NCBI RefSeq assembly: GCF_014640535.1
Contig: NZ_BMHD01000001.1
Location: 2,358,214 to 2,422,213 of the forward strand
DNA length: 64,000 bases
DNA from: Cnuibacter physcomitrellae
GTDB lineage: Bacteria > Actinomycetota > Actinomycetes > Actinomycetales > Microbacteriaceae
Direction: 5' to 3'
Shown: positions 63,902 to 64,000 of the stretch, piece after piece
Numbering within the stretch: the first letter of the stretch is position 1
How the letters are laid out: each line of letters opens with the position of its first letter
Notes under the pieces: model-generated
The model's input: only the letters and a program-made list of their open reading frames with translations
Told to the model about the DNA's origin: nothing
The model's database searches: none
Position numbers and translations under genes: made by a program

Positions 63902-64000
63902 TCACATCGTGGTGAGGCGCCGCGCCAGGCGGAGCCAGATGACGGCGCCGACGACGACGGAGAGGACGAGCGCAGCGGCGACCGTCACGAGGACGTTCGC
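63902..64000 (-). CDS. C-terminal end of a membrane protein, cut by the window
   Basis: The last 32 residues of a minus-strand gene are visible: a hydrophobic helix (TVAAALVLSVVVGAVIW) followed by the basic LRLARRLTTM and a TGA stop at 63902-63904. Its start lies outside the window. It belongs to the same operon as the two membrane proteins downstream. Confidence 0.6.
   Translation of the reverse strand, partial: ANVLVTVAAALVLSVVVGAVIWLRLARRLTTM

Overview
The window is very GC-rich (typical of an actinobacterial chromosome), with almost every gap between genes short, many ATGA/TGATG stop-start overlaps, GTG starts, and wobble positions dominated by G/C. The four DUF7882-type small proteins, the LADTG-type wall-sorting signals, the HspR (HAIR) operator in front of clpB, a CsoR-controlled copper ATPase and an MptB-like mannosyltransferase together point to a Gram-positive actinobacterium, most probably a member of the Microbacteriaceae. 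I see no tRNA, rRNA, CRISPR array, transposase, integrase or phage gene.

Layout. 1-3.0 kb: a cluster of tiny genes, including four DUF7882 paralogues (one inverted, apparently with an ACG at the conserved start), a minimal AraC protein and short hypothetical proteins. 3.1-5.4 kb: a wall-anchored subtilase-like protein in which Glu sits where the catalytic His is expected. 5.5-12.3 kb: a sugar module (lipoprotein, permease, ATPase, two ketose 3-epimerase-like proteins and a P-loop kinase) divergent from a ROK regulator with a palindromic operator over the transporter promoter. 12.4-24.0 kb: a nucleoside/cyclic-amide module; a BMP-type nucleoside ABC transporter, nucleoside hydrolase, DUF1185 protein, two SDRs and an alpha/beta hydrolase run on the minus strand, while a GntR/FCD regulator, a PuuE-like deacetylase-fold hydrolase and an asparaginase run divergently. 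24.0-26.2 kb: an Erm-type 23S rRNA methyltransferase preceded by what looks like a leaderless leader peptide and two hairpins, and a GH26 lipoprotein. 26.3-32.5 kb: a DUF4232 protein, a MarR regulator, a 1,326-residue wall-anchored adhesin with nine near-identical Ig-like repeats, and small hypothetical genes. 32.6-43.0 kb: an XRE regulator/hydrolase/MFS operon, a fumC-thrE-yoaK-tetR operon, an AraC regulator and a wall-anchored serine hydrolase. 43.1-46.4 kb: His-rich CopB ATPase plus CsoR with a matching operator, a nitroreductase and a strong terminator. 46.4-52.9 kb: N-domain-less ClpB under a HAIR element, MptB, an rRNA methyltransferase-like protein and two exported or membrane proteins. 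52.9-62.8 kb: a peptide uptake and cleavage system (fused two-domain ATPase on one strand; M19 dipeptidase, binding protein, two permeases, an M24-fold protein with lost metal ligands, an S33-like hydrolase and a double Lrp/AsnC regulator on the other). 62.8-64 kb: a short minus-strand membrane-protein operon that runs off the window edge.

How it fits together. Three of the blocks are complete transporter-enzyme-regulator modules: ROK plus ketose epimerases, GntR plus nucleoside/amide degradation, and Lrp plus peptide degradation. Each has a recognisable palindrome in the divergent promoter region. The best candidates for something not yet described are the nucleoside/cyclic-amide module (nucleoside hydrolase, DUF1185 and a PuuE-like hydrolase with asparaginase is a combination I cannot match to a named pathway), the erm leader/attenuator, and the peptidase operon whose M19 and M24 members both carry changed metal-binding positions.
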